Assembly: GCF_003364215.1 (NCBI RefSeq) | Contig: NZ_NXLU01000007.1 | Location: 1 to 64,000 of the forward strand | DNA: 64,000 nt | Reading direction: 5' to 3' | Origin: Helicobacter cholecystus | Lineage (GTDB): Bacteria; Campylobacterota; Campylobacteria; Campylobacterales; Helicobacteraceae | Shown here: positions 25,254-34,273 of the stretch, in pieces | Position numbering within the stretch: the stretch's first letter is position 1 | Layout: every line of letters starts with the position of its first letter | Translations under genes and position numbers: made by a program | The notes under the pieces: model-generated | What the model was told of the DNA's origin: nothing | The model's input: the letters and a program-made list of their open reading frames with translations, nothing else | Database searches by the model: none

Positions 25254-26891
25254 ATGAAAGAGTTTTTTAAAAATTTTATGCCCTACATTAGAGGGCATTA
25301 TCCTTTATTTTGCCTTGCAGTTTTTGCAGGAATATTTGCTGCACTCTGCACAGCGGGGGTCACTTATCTTGTTAAACCTATGCTTGATGAGGTATTTGTA
25401 GATAAAGATACCACAAAACTTGCTTTAATCCCTTTTTTATTAATGTTTGCTTATATTGGAAAAGCTCTTGGTTCTTATGCTCAAGGGTATTTAATGAGCC
25501 ATATCGGAGAAGATATTGTAAGGCAAATACGCGATAAGATGCTTTATCATATGCTGAGTTTAGATTTGAATTTTTTTAATAAGAATCGTAATGGAGAGTT
25601 AATTGCAAGGATCACGAATGATATTGGTCTTATTCGCTCTGCAGTTTCTTCAATTTTTGCGGAATTTGTGCGTGAAGGAGTAACAGCTATTGCACTCATT
25701 GCAGTAGTGATCTATCAAAGCCCAAAACTGGCCCTTTTAGGGCTTGTGATTTTACCTCTATCAATTATTCCTATTGCTGCGATTGTGCGGCGCTTGAAAA
25801 AGGTTTCTAAAAAAGCCCAAGAAAAAAATGCTGACATCACTTCAAATCTCAATGAAGTTTTCAATAATATAGAAATGATTAAAGTCAATAGTGCTGAGGA
25901 ATTGGAATCTCAAAAGTTTAAAAGTCAAAATCAAGAGTTTTTCAAAATCAATATGAAGAATACCCTTATAGGAACATTGGATAATCCTGTAATGGAGATT
26001 TTAGGGGCTTTGGCGATTGGTGGAGTGCTTTATGTAGGGGGGAAAAGTGTCATTGATGGAAGTTTGACTGTAGGGGAGTTTTTTTCTTTTAATACAGCAT
26101 TATTTATGGCTTATACGCCCATTAAACGTCTTCTTAATTGTGTGGTGAGAATGCAAAGTGCTATTGTTGCAAACCAAAGAATTTTAGAAATTTTCACACA
26201 AAAATCAGCCATTAGGGATGGGAGTAAAGAATTAGAGAGTGAAATTGATGAGATTGCATTTTGTAATGTGAGTTTTAAATACGATGAAGATGAAGTTTTG
26301 CATCAAATCTCATGCAGTTTTAAGAAAAATACAATCACTGCTCTTGTAGGGAAAAGTGGGAGTGGAAAAAGTACAATGATCGCACTTTTACTAAGGCTTT
26401 ATGATATAAACTCGGGGAAAATTACAATCAATAACACTCCAATTCAAGATTTTTCTATCAAAAGCCTAAGATCTAAAATTTCTGTAGTTAATCAGCGGAT
26501 TTTTATTCTGAATGATAGCATTGCAAAAAATGTTGCTTATGGACATAAAATGGATGAGGAGAGGGTGAAATGGGCGCTTAAGCAGGCAATGGCATTAGAG
26601 TTTGTTGAGAGTTTACCCCAAGGGATTGAAACAAAGCTTGATGAGTTTGGAGCAAATCTTAGCGGTGGACAACGTCAAAGAATAGCCATTGCTAGGGCAT
26701 TATATAAAGATGCACAGATTCTTATTCTTGATGAGGCAACAAGTGCCCTAGATGAAAAAACAGAAGAGGCGATTAAACATACAATTGATCTTATACGTAA
26801 GGATAAGATTATTATTTTAATTGCACATCGTCCAAGCACAATTGAACTTGCAGATCAAATCCTACGTATTGAAGATGGATTTTTAAAATAG
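25254..26891 (+). CDS. msbA: MsbA-like lipid/glycolipid ABC flippase
   Basis: This 545-aa half-transporter has an N-terminal six-helix domain (about 1-310) and a C-terminal ATPase with Walker A GKSGSGKST, signature LSGGQRQR, Walker B ILILDEATSALD and the H-loop IAHRP. MsbA and relatives flip lipid A-core or lipid-linked sugars. The next two genes, an O-antigen ligase-like protein and a glycosyltransferase, support a role in envelope glycans. It starts directly at the argS stop. Confidence 0.88.
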   Translation: MKEFFKNFMPYIRGHYPLFCLAVFAGIFAALCTAGVTYLVKPMLDEVFVDKDTTKLALIPFLLMFAYIGKALGSYAQGYLMSHIGEDIVRQIRDKMLYHMLSLDLNFFNKNRNGELIARITNDIGLIRSAVSSIFAEFVREGVTAIALIAVVIYQSPKLALLGLVILPLSIIPIAAIVRRLKKVSKKAQEKNADITSNLNEVFNNIEMIKVNSAEELESQKFKSQNQEFFKINMKNTLIGTLDNPVMEILGALAIGGVLYVGGKSVIDGSLTVGEFFSFNTALFMAYTPIKRLLNCVVRMQSAIVANQRILEIFTQKSAIRDGSKELESEIDEIAFCNVSFKYDEDEVLHQISCSFKKNTITALVGKSGSGKSTMIALLLRLYDINSGKITINNTPIQDFSIKSLRSKISVVNQRIFILNDSIAKNVAYGHKMDEERVKWALKQAMALEFVESLPQGIETKLDEFGANLSGGQRQRIAIARALYKDAQILILDEATSALDEKTEEAIKHTIDLIRKDKIIILIAHRPSTIELADQILRIEDGFLK

Positions 26892-26903
26892 AGGAACGAT
26901 AAG

Positions 26904-28211
26904 ATGATGGTTTCTTTGGGTTTAGTTTTAAGTTTATTGTTAGGATTTTTGTATTTGAGTGCTTTTTGGCGTCAGGGTAGTTTTACTGCAATGATTTTGT
27001 GTCTCATTGCTTTGCTCATTACTTTTTTGTTTTCGCACAACACCCCTAAATATAGAATGTGTAAAAATGAAAGGCTTTTTGCATGGGCTCTTTTATGTTT
27101 CTTTTTAAGTGCTCTGGCTTCTTTTTTAATTGGGCATGGTTATGAGCTTAAAAGTATTAAACATCCAAATATGCCTTCATTTTTGGATATTGATTTGGCA
27201 AGTAAATATTTAATGGGCAGTCTATTATTTGTATTATTTTTTAAATTGAAATTTACATTGCAAAAAAGGATTATTTTCTATTCCATAGCACTAGGGGGGA
27301 TTATTTGTGGGATTTTTGCGGCTTATCAAAGATATGTTTTGGGATTGCAAAGAGTGCATGGAATGAGTGGAATTGCAGAGTTTGCAGATGAGAGTGCTAT
27401 TCTTTGTATCCTTTGTATGATGATTTTTTCTTTTTTTGCAAAAAGGGGGGAAAGATTTTTATTTGCACTGAGTATATTTGCCTCTTCTTTTGCATTGCTT
27501 TCAACAAGTACAAGAGGTGCATTTTTGGGAATTATTTTAACAATACTTATGTTTTTGTCTCTTGTATGGATCTATCAAAAGGCATTTATTAAAAAAGCCT
27601 TATGGGCAAGTTTATTTTGTGCTATGGGGTTTGTTTGTATTTTGTTTTTTACAAGTGGGATTGAAGATGGTTTAAGAGTAAAATCTGCAGTCAATGATGT
27701 AAAGTATTATGACCAAGGAAATGTGAATACAAGTATTGGGCTAAGGTTTGAGATGTGGAAAGAAGCGATTGCAATGTTTAAAATGGCTCCATTTTTTGGA
27801 TTAAGTACTTATGAAATTTCTCAAAATTTAAAAGAGATTAGAGAAAGAAGTGGAAGCCAGATTCCTAGAGATCAAGAGAGCGATGCAAGAAATGAAGCCA
27901 TAGGCAATAAGCATAATCAAATTTTAAATGCCTTAGCAAAAAGGGGAATTGTGGGTGTGCTTGCACTTTTATTTGTTTGGTTTGCTTATGGCAAACTGTT
28001 TTATTCTTTTTTAAAAGTGAGACAATTTGAAGTCTTTGCATTTGCGCTTTGTGCATTATTGATTGGTTTTTATTATTTATTTCCTAATTCACTCACAGGT
28101 GATGTATGGGAGTCAAATGTTAGCGTTCCGTTGATGATTCTTAGTGTTTGTTGTTTTTATAAACTTATTTTGCAGGAAATAAATATTTTGCAGGAGAGCA
28201 ACAATGCTTAA
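26904..28211 (+). CDS. O-antigen ligase (WaaL/Wzy-type) membrane protein
   Basis: This 435-aa protein has about ten to twelve hydrophobic helices and a large periplasmic loop (about residues 250-345). Within the Wzy_C region it has STSTRGAFLGI and a later HNQILNALAKRGIVG, the pattern of O-antigen ligases, where an Arg and a His are functionally important. WaaL joins O-chains to lipid A-core in the periplasm; a Wzy polymerase or PglL-type ligase cannot be excluded. It sits between an MsbA-like flippase and a core-type glycosyltransferase, overlapping the latter by 8 bases. Confidence 0.8.
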   Translation: MMVSLGLVLSLLLGFLYLSAFWRQGSFTAMILCLIALLITFLFSHNTPKYRMCKNERLFAWALLCFFLSALASFLIGHGYELKSIKHPNMPSFLDIDLASKYLMGSLLFVLFFKLKFTLQKRIIFYSIALGGIICGIFAAYQRYVLGLQRVHGMSGIAEFADESAILCILCMMIFSFFAKRGERFLFALSIFASSFALLSTSTRGAFLGIILTILMFLSLVWIYQKAFIKKALWASLFCAMGFVCILFFTSGIEDGLRVKSAVNDVKYYDQGNVNTSIGLRFEMWKEAIAMFKMAPFFGLSTYEISQNLKEIRERSGSQIPRDQESDARNEAIGNKHNQILNALAKRGIVGVLALLFVWFAYGKLFYSFLKVRQFEVFAFALCALLIGFYYLFPNSLTGDVWESNVSVPLMILSVCCFYKLILQEINILQESNNA

Positions 28212-29751
28212 TCAAATTTCAGTCACTATTCTTGCAAAAAATGCACAAAAAACCTTATTTGAGTGCTTAAAAAGTGTTGAACGTTTTGATGAGGTCATTT
28301 TGCTTGACAATCAAAGCGATGATGAGACTCTAAAGATTGCTCAAGAGTTCAGTAATGTTAAAATTTATCAGAGTGAATTTATTGGTTTTGGAGCATTAAA
28401 AAATTTAGCCCTCTCTTATGCAAAAAATGATTGGATACTTTCTTTAGATAGTGATGAGGTTTTAGAAGAGGGACTCATTGAAGAAATTGCACAAATGCAA
28501 TTTCAAAGAGGAGAATATTATTGCTTTTTAAGAAAGAATTTTTATCAAGGAGAGTGGATTAGAGGATGTGGATGGCATCCAGATTGGGTAAAAAGAATTT
28601 TTAATAAAAAAGAGATTTGTTTTGATAATGCCTTGGTGCATGAGGGATTAAGAATCCCAAAATATATTAAAGAAAAACGTTTATGCGGTGCTATTAAACA
28701 TTACTCTTTTGAGGATATTTCACATCTGCTTGATAAGATGCAGCGTTATTCAAGTTTATGGGCACAGCAAAATCCTCATCGTTCATCCTCGCCCATAGGT
28801 GCAATATTAAGAGGAGTATGGGTTTTTGTGCGAAATTATTTTTTTAAAAGAGGTTTTTTATATGGATATAAAGGTTTTATAATTAGTGTATGTAATGCTT
28901 TGGGGGCATTTTTTAAATATATGAAACTCTATGAAAATTCTATTAAAAAACCCAGTGTGAGTCTTATTGTGACAACTTATAATCAAAAAGAGCGCTTAAA
29001 ATTGGTTTTAGATTCTATTTTGCATCAAGAGACTATGCCCCAAGAGGTTTTGATTGCTGATGATGGAAGCAATAGGGATACAAGAGAAATGATTAGAAAT
29101 TATCAGGATCAATTTATTATTCCCTTAAGACATGTTTGGCAAGAAGATGAGGGATATCGCTTGGCACGATCAAGAAATAGAGCAATAAGCAATGCAAGAG
29201 GGGAATATGTGATTATTGTAGATGGTGATATGATTCTCTCCCCTAGCTTTGTTGCAGATCATTTAAAATTCTGTAAAAAAGGAAGCTTTAATCAAGGGGG
29301 AAGAATTTTACTTAATGAAAGTCAAACACAAGAAATTCTTCAAGAGGATTGTTATCATAGAGCACTGCAGAAGAAAACATTTAAAAGTACAAGAATTCCA
29401 TTTCTTGCAAAAATTATTTTTTCACTCTCTACATTGAAAAAAAATGCAATTACAAGAGATAAATTTCTGCCTGTGCGAGGATGCAATATGGCATTTTATA
29501 AAGAAGATGCATTAAAGATTAATGGATTTAACCAAGATTTTATTGGTTGGGGACGAGAGGATAGTGAGTTTGTGGTGAGATTTCTTAATGCAGGGGGGAT
29601 AATGAAAAGGATTAAATTTTGTGCCATTGCCTACCATCTCTACCACCATGAGAATACTCGTCAGATGCTTGAAGAAAATCATAAAATTTATCTTCAGAGT
29701 ATTATTGAGAATAAGACTTGGTGTGACAATGGATTAGAGCAGTCCCAATAA
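28204..29751 (+). CDS. Two-domain GT2 glycosyltransferase (WaaE-like plus galactosyltransferase-like)
   Basis: The 515-aa protein joins two glycosyltransferase family 2 domains. Residues 1-250 resemble WaaE/KdtX core LPS transferases (ISVTILAKNAQKTLFECLKS, LDSDEVL). Residues 252-510 form a second GT-A domain (SLIVTTYNQKERLKLVLDSI, VDGDM) ending in GWGREDSEF, the motif of C-terminal galactosyltransferase domains. It could add two successive sugars to one acceptor. It overlaps the ligase-like gene by 8 bases and ends convergently with the next GT gene (18-base overlap). Confidence 0.83.
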   Translation: MLNQISVTILAKNAQKTLFECLKSVERFDEVILLDNQSDDETLKIAQEFSNVKIYQSEFIGFGALKNLALSYAKNDWILSLDSDEVLEEGLIEEIAQMQFQRGEYYCFLRKNFYQGEWIRGCGWHPDWVKRIFNKKEICFDNALVHEGLRIPKYIKEKRLCGAIKHYSFEDISHLLDKMQRYSSLWAQQNPHRSSSPIGAILRGVWVFVRNYFFKRGFLYGYKGFIISVCNALGAFFKYMKLYENSIKKPSVSLIVTTYNQKERLKLVLDSILHQETMPQEVLIADDGSNRDTREMIRNYQDQFIIPLRHVWQEDEGYRLARSRNRAISNARGEYVIIVDGDMILSPSFVADHLKFCKKGSFNQGGRILLNESQTQEILQEDCYHRALQKKTFKSTRIPFLAKIIFSLSTLKKNAITRDKFLPVRGCNMAFYKEDALKINGFNQDFIGWGREDSEFVVRFLNAGGIMKRIKFCAIAYHLYHHENTRQMLEENHKIYLQSIIENKTWCDNGLEQSQ

Positions 29752-30681
29752 AGATTTAAGATAGTACTTAAAGATTCCACGCGATTTTTGATGCTCTCTG
29801 ATAAAATTCTCAATCTTTAAATAAAAAAGATTATAAGCAAGTTTATCTTGGTGCAAGAATTTCTCTAGGCAAAGAGTGTGAAGCATTGCTTGAGATTTTT
29901 GGAGGTAGTCTTTATAGTAAGCATTTTTAATGCTGATGTCATAAAGGATATAAAAAGGGATAGGGTGAGATGAATTTAAGATATTTTGACTTTGATACCA
30001 TTGAATGATGTCCTTAAAATTTTCAATACGGTCAAAGGCAGCAGCAGAATTGGCAACAATGGAGCCAGAATGTTGACGATAGAGATAGGGTGACCCTCTA
30101 AAGGTAAAAACTATTTGTGCTAGGGGTAGAATCATTAAAACAAAAGGTTCATCTTCAAAAATTCTTCCCTTAAGGAAGGTAAGCCCATATTGATCAATAA
30201 GGGTTTTTTTAAAGGCAAAGGTCCAAACATTGCACCCAATCTTAGGATCCTTGAGGATAAATTCTTGCAAATGAGTAGGGGATGTATTTTTTTGATTTTT
30301 GGGTTGAGAAGTGAATTTAATGATATGGGTATTTTTGCAAATATCTGCTTGAGTGGTTTGAATAACATTGTAAAAATCTGCAAGATAATGAGGGTGAATA
30401 AGATCATCAGAATCTACAAAACAGAGATATTTCCCTTTTGCATATTGCATTCCAATATTTCTTGCATCACTTAACCCCCCATTTTCTTTGGAAATAAGAA
30501 TAAGATTAGGATAAATTTGGGCAAATCTTTTTAGAATACAAAGACTTTGATCTGTAGAGCCATCGTTGATGGCAATAAGTTCAAAGTCTTTGAAAGTTTG
30601 AGAAAAAATACTTTTTAGAGAATCTTCTACATATCTTTCTGTGTTGTAAACTGGAAAAATAATTGAAAAAAATGGGATCAT
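29734..30681 (-). CDS. GT2-family glycosyltransferase
   Basis: This 315-aa protein has a GT-A fold: SIIFPVYNTERYVEDSLKSI at the N-terminus, AINDGSTDQS, and the metal-binding CFVDSDDLIHP. The C-terminal 120 residues are helical and variable. Acceptor and sugar are unknown; LPS or capsule is likely. The gene starts 4 bases inside the copZ end (ATGA overlap), so it is read with copA-copZ even though it converges on the glycan cluster next door. Confidence 0.85.
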   Translation of the reverse strand: MIPFFSIIFPVYNTERYVEDSLKSIFSQTFKDFELIAINDGSTDQSLCILKRFAQIYPNLILISKENGGLSDARNIGMQYAKGKYLCFVDSDDLIHPHYLADFYNVIQTTQADICKNTHIIKFTSQPKNQKNTSPTHLQEFILKDPKIGCNVWTFAFKKTLIDQYGLTFLKGRIFEDEPFVLMILPLAQIVFTFRGSPYLYRQHSGSIVANSAAAFDRIENFKDIIQWYQSQNILNSSHPIPFYILYDISIKNAYYKDYLQKSQAMLHTLCLEKFLHQDKLAYNLFYLKIENFIREHQKSRGIFKYYLKSLLGLL

Positions 30682-30881
30682 TCAACCTCAAATCCACAAT
30701 CTTCAATTGCCTCAATAATTTGCCCTTTGTCTGCAGGGGAGCAAAAAGTTACCTTAACTTCTTTGCTGGGTAAAAGGCATTCAACTTCTTGAACTCCTTG
30801 CACTTCTTGAAGAAACTTTGTTATTTTACTTATACAATGAGAGCAGTTCATTTGAGGAACTTTGAAAACGAGTGTATTCAT
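30678..30881 (-). CDS. copZ: Copper chaperone CopZ/CopP
   Basis: This 67-aa protein is a single heavy-metal-associated domain with the copper site MNCSHC (Cys13, Cys16). It binds Cu(I) in the cytoplasm and delivers it to CopA. It lies 2 bases after copA, as in H. pylori copA-copP. Confidence 0.95.
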   Translation of the reverse strand: MNTLVFKVPQMNCSHCISKITKFLQEVQGVQEVECLLPSKEVKVTFCSPADKGQIIEAIEDCGFEVE

Positions 30882-30883
30882 GT

Positions 30884-33073
30884 TTATCCTTTAAATTTTT
30901 TCAATCTTTGTGCATTAAGCACTACACTCAGACTACTGAGCGTCATTGCACTAGAAGCCAAAACTGGCGTAAGAGTAATCCCCCAAATACTTAAGACTCC
31001 ACAAGCAATAGGAATCATACAGGCATTATAGCCAAAAGCCCAGAAGAGATTTTGTTTGATATTTTTAAGGGTTGCATTGGAGAGTTTGATAACATAAGGA
31101 ATATTGCTTAAATTATTATTAAAAATAATAAGATTTGAGCTTGCCATTGCTCCTTTAGCCCCTTCACCCATACTCACACTAATGTTAGCATTACTGAGAG
31201 CGAGCATATCATTAATGCCATCTCCTACCATCATTGTAATTTCATCTTTATGACTTTTTAAAATTTCAAGTTTATCTTGAGGAAGTGCATCAGCACGATA
31301 AGCAATTCCTAGTTCATTGGCAATTTTTTGCACATTTTGAGCATGGTCTCCGCTAAGAATTGTTGCACTTACTCCTAGATTTTTAAGTTCAATAATGCTT
31401 TGCTTTGTCTCATTTTTAAGTTTTTCTTCTAAAAGAATGCATCCTAGAATTTCATCTTTGTCTTGATGTTCTTTTCCAATAAAAACTTCAATCCCATCTT
31501 CAGAATGGCTAGGAGAAGGTGAAAAATTTTTTGCACTGCCTATTTTATATCTTATTCCCCCAATTTCTCCACTAATCCCCAATCCTTCTTGGATATGAAT
31601 CTCTTTGCTTTCAAGAAGAGAAAGATTTTGTTCTTGGGAGGCTTGAAGAATGCTTTGAGCAATAATGTGCTGGGACTGAGATTCTAGGGAAGCACAGATT
31701 TGAAGTAATTGATCTTCAGGAACTGAGCCAAAACTTATGATTTTTTTGAGAGAGAGTTGTTTTTGGGTGAGTGTCCCTGTTTTATCAAAAAAAATTAGAG
31801 AGGTTTTTCCAATCAATTCTAAAATTTGAGCATCTTTAAAAAATACTCCTCTGGCACTTGCAAGTTTTGTAGCAATGTTGAGTGCAAGGGGTGTAGCGAG
31901 TCCTAGAGCACAGGGACAAGAGATAAGAAGAATGGTGCAAAAGGTTTGCAAGGCAACTTTAGCATCATGGCTTATCAAAAACCATATCACTGAACTTAAA
32001 CAAGCTAGGAGGATGACAAAGGGTATGAAAAAAGCCGAGATTTTGTCTGCAAGCTTGGCAATGGGGGCCTTAGAAATCAGGGCATTTTGCACAAGATTAA
32101 GAATTTGCCAATAGGTTGAGTTTTGGGCATCTTTGTTTGCTTGCATTAAAAAGGTGGTATTGAGATTAAATGAGCCAGAATAAATCTCCTCCCCTTCTTT
32201 TTTGCCAATAGGCATACTCTCGCCACTTAAACTTGAGCAATCAAGATTAGCGTAGCCTTGGGTAATGATTCCATCTACAGGGATGCTCTCTTGTGGAGAG
32301 ATTTTTAAAATATCCCCCCTTTTGATTTGAGAAATTTCTACCCTCTCTTCTGTCTTGTTGTTGATACGAGTTGCAAAAGCATCTTTGAGAGAAGCTAGAG
32401 TTTTTAGGGAATGTTGTGTGTTGTTTTTAGCCTGTTCTTCAATACTTTTGCCAATAAGAACAAACAGTAAAATGACACAAACACTCTCAAAATAAATCCC
32501 CTCACTCGAATGCAATAAGAGTAATTCATCTTGACTGCTATGATAAAGAGAGGGAAGGGTAAAGAGAGAGAAAATAAATGCACCCCCACTTCCCAACATC
32601 ACAAGTGTATCCATTGTGGGGTTTAGGCTTAAGAGTGAAGAGAACCCTTTAATATAAAAATTTCTTCCCATATGCATAACAATTAAAGTAAAAAACATCT
32701 GAAGAAGTGCATTATAAAAGGGTGAAATAGGTGTAAGCCACTGATAAAATGAAAGAGAGATCATAGGAAGCATTGAAAGATAAAGGGTAAGGAATGTGAA
32801 AATTAAAGCGATTAGAATTCGTCTTTTTGGTGTGAGGAAAGCAGAATCTAGTTTTTCCATTCTTCCTTGTTTTTTGGGAATATATCCGAGTTTTTTAATG
32901 AGGGTAAAAATTTCATCTAAGCTGCTTGCTTGTTCATCAAATTCAATGATTGCAAGTTTATTAAGTAAATCCACTTGAACATTCTTAATGAAAGCCTTTC
33001 TCTTCAAAGAACGTTCAATTCCACTAGAACAAGCGCTACAAGTCATTCCCTCAATGTAAATGATTTCTTTCAT
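30884..33073 (-). CDS. copA: Copper-exporting P1B-type ATPase CopA
   Basis: CopA (729 aa) has an N-terminal metal-binding domain with GMTCSAC (Cys12, Cys15), eight predicted membrane helices, the intramembrane CPC in SCPCALGLATP, the phosphorylation site DKTGT, and the hinge GDGINDMLAL. It exports Cu(I) from the cytoplasm. The start overlaps the end of the small membrane protein gene by 4 bases, and copZ follows. Confidence 0.96.
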   Translation of the reverse strand: MKEIIYIEGMTCSACSSGIERSLKRKAFIKNVQVDLLNKLAIIEFDEQASSLDEIFTLIKKLGYIPKKQGRMEKLDSAFLTPKRRILIALIFTFLTLYLSMLPMISLSFYQWLTPISPFYNALLQMFFTLIVMHMGRNFYIKGFSSLLSLNPTMDTLVMLGSGGAFIFSLFTLPSLYHSSQDELLLLHSSEGIYFESVCVILLFVLIGKSIEEQAKNNTQHSLKTLASLKDAFATRINNKTEERVEISQIKRGDILKISPQESIPVDGIITQGYANLDCSSLSGESMPIGKKEGEEIYSGSFNLNTTFLMQANKDAQNSTYWQILNLVQNALISKAPIAKLADKISAFFIPFVILLACLSSVIWFLISHDAKVALQTFCTILLISCPCALGLATPLALNIATKLASARGVFFKDAQILELIGKTSLIFFDKTGTLTQKQLSLKKIISFGSVPEDQLLQICASLESQSQHIIAQSILQASQEQNLSLLESKEIHIQEGLGISGEIGGIRYKIGSAKNFSPSPSHSEDGIEVFIGKEHQDKDEILGCILLEEKLKNETKQSIIELKNLGVSATILSGDHAQNVQKIANELGIAYRADALPQDKLEILKSHKDEITMMVGDGINDMLALSNANISVSMGEGAKGAMASSNLIIFNNNLSNIPYVIKLSNATLKNIKQNLFWAFGYNACMIPIACGVLSIWGITLTPVLASSAMTLSSLSVVLNAQRLKKFKG

Positions 33074-33450
33074 TTTCTATTCCTTAAAGCATTGCTTATT
33101 TGAGTTTCAATCTTTTTTTCAAGTGTTGGATTAGCTTTAATCACACGCTGTTGGATTTCTACAATTTGCGTTGTTTCAAGCCATTTACAAAGTGCAATTT
33201 GATCAAGAAGGTTAAACCAAGTTTGCTCATCACAACTTTGAGCATCAAGAAAATATTGTTCAAATAGAAGAGAGCCTTTTTGGGCACTTTTTTCATTATT
33301 TTGCAAAAGAGCAAGAATGTCTTTGGGTTTTGGAGGAGCTACCACTTTAATTTTTTGAGTTGGAGTGATGATATAGCCTAGAATTAAAATAGGAAGTAAA
33401 AGCGTAAAAGCAAAGCCATAGAAGAAGAGGATGTAGTTAATCTGCATCAT
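33070..33450 (-). CDS. Small single-pass membrane protein, function unknown
   Basis: This 126-aa protein has one N-terminal hydrophobic helix (about residues 4-29), then a Pro/Lys linker (VVAPPKPKD) and a helical, Gln- and Glu-rich region. I do not recognise the family. The ATG at 33450 has AAGGA four bases upstream and overlaps the end of galU by 14 bases; its end overlaps copA by 4. The tight coupling could mean an envelope role, but nothing in the sequence shows it. Confidence 0.65.
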   Translation of the reverse strand: MMQINYILFFYGFAFTLLLPILILGYIITPTQKIKVVAPPKPKDILALLQNNEKSAQKGSLLFEQYFLDAQSCDEQTWFNLLDQIALCKWLETTQIVEIQQRVIKANPTLEKKIETQISNALRNRK

Positions 33451-34264
33451 GATTTTCCTTGTAAAACACATTTGTAGCCTCTATAAACCCCTCTACGCTT
33501 CCACAATCATAACGTTTGCCTTGAAATTTATAGGCAATAACTTTTCCCTCTTTTGCTAAAGTTTGGAGTGCATCTGTGATTTGAATCTCTCCCTTTTTTC
33601 CAGGAGGGGTTACTTTAAGAATCTCAAAAATCTCAGGAATAAGAATATAGCGTCCAATAATGGCCAAATTACTTGGTGCTTCAGAGGGAGAGGGTTTTTC
33701 TATCATGGAATGCACTTTATAAATTCCCTCTTCTATCTCTTTTCCATCAATGACTCCATATTTATTCACAGCATCCAGTTCGACTTCTTCAATTGCAACA
33801 ATTGCGCAATGATATTTTTCATAGAGCTCAATCATTTGCTTTAAGACCCCATCTCCCTCATTGTGGCATAGGTCATCAGCCAAGATAACTCCAAAGGGCT
33901 CTTTGCCAATTAGGGTTTCACCTGTGAGAATTGCATGCCCTAAGCCTTTCATTTCATTTTGGCGAGTATAGGAAAATGTGCAAGCTTGCATAATTTCTCT
34001 AATGCTTGTAAGATAATTCTCTTTATCTGTCCCTTTAATTTCTTGCTCAAGTTCATAGCTGATATCAAAATGATCTTCAATACTCCGCTTATTACGTCCA
34101 GTCACAATAGCAATGGTAGTGCATCCTGCCTCTTTAGCCTCTTCAACTCCATATTGAATCAAGGGCTTATTGACAATTGGAAGCATTTCTTTGGGCATTG
34201 CTTTTGTTGCAGGCAAAAATCGTGTTCCATAACCTGCTGCTGGAAATAAGCATTTTTTTATCAT
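33437..34264 (-). CDS. galU: UTP-glucose-1-phosphate uridylyltransferase
   Basis: GalU (275 aa) makes UDP-glucose for LPS and other glycans. The nucleotide-binding start AAGYGTRFLPATKAMPKEML, the ILADDLC motif and the MIEKPSPSEAPSNLAIIGRY segment are diagnostic. It lies 9 bases after slt, the same pairing as H. pylori HP0645-HP0646. Confidence 0.97.
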   Translation of the reverse strand: MIKKCLFPAAGYGTRFLPATKAMPKEMLPIVNKPLIQYGVEEAKEAGCTTIAIVTGRNKRSIEDHFDISYELEQEIKGTDKENYLTSIREIMQACTFSYTRQNEMKGLGHAILTGETLIGKEPFGVILADDLCHNEGDGVLKQMIELYEKYHCAIVAIEEVELDAVNKYGVIDGKEIEEGIYKVHSMIEKPSPSEAPSNLAIIGRYILIPEIFEILKVTPPGKKGEIQITDALQTLAKEGKVIAYKFQGKRYDCGSVEGFIEATNVFYKENHDAD

Positions 34265-34273
34265 TTTTTCTCC

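Noticed and set aside
29734-30681. G6 tract in the minus-strand GT2 gene as a contingency locus
   Set aside because: It encodes the conserved Gly-Gly of the ENGGLSDARN motif, and G6 runs occur in many unrelated genes here.
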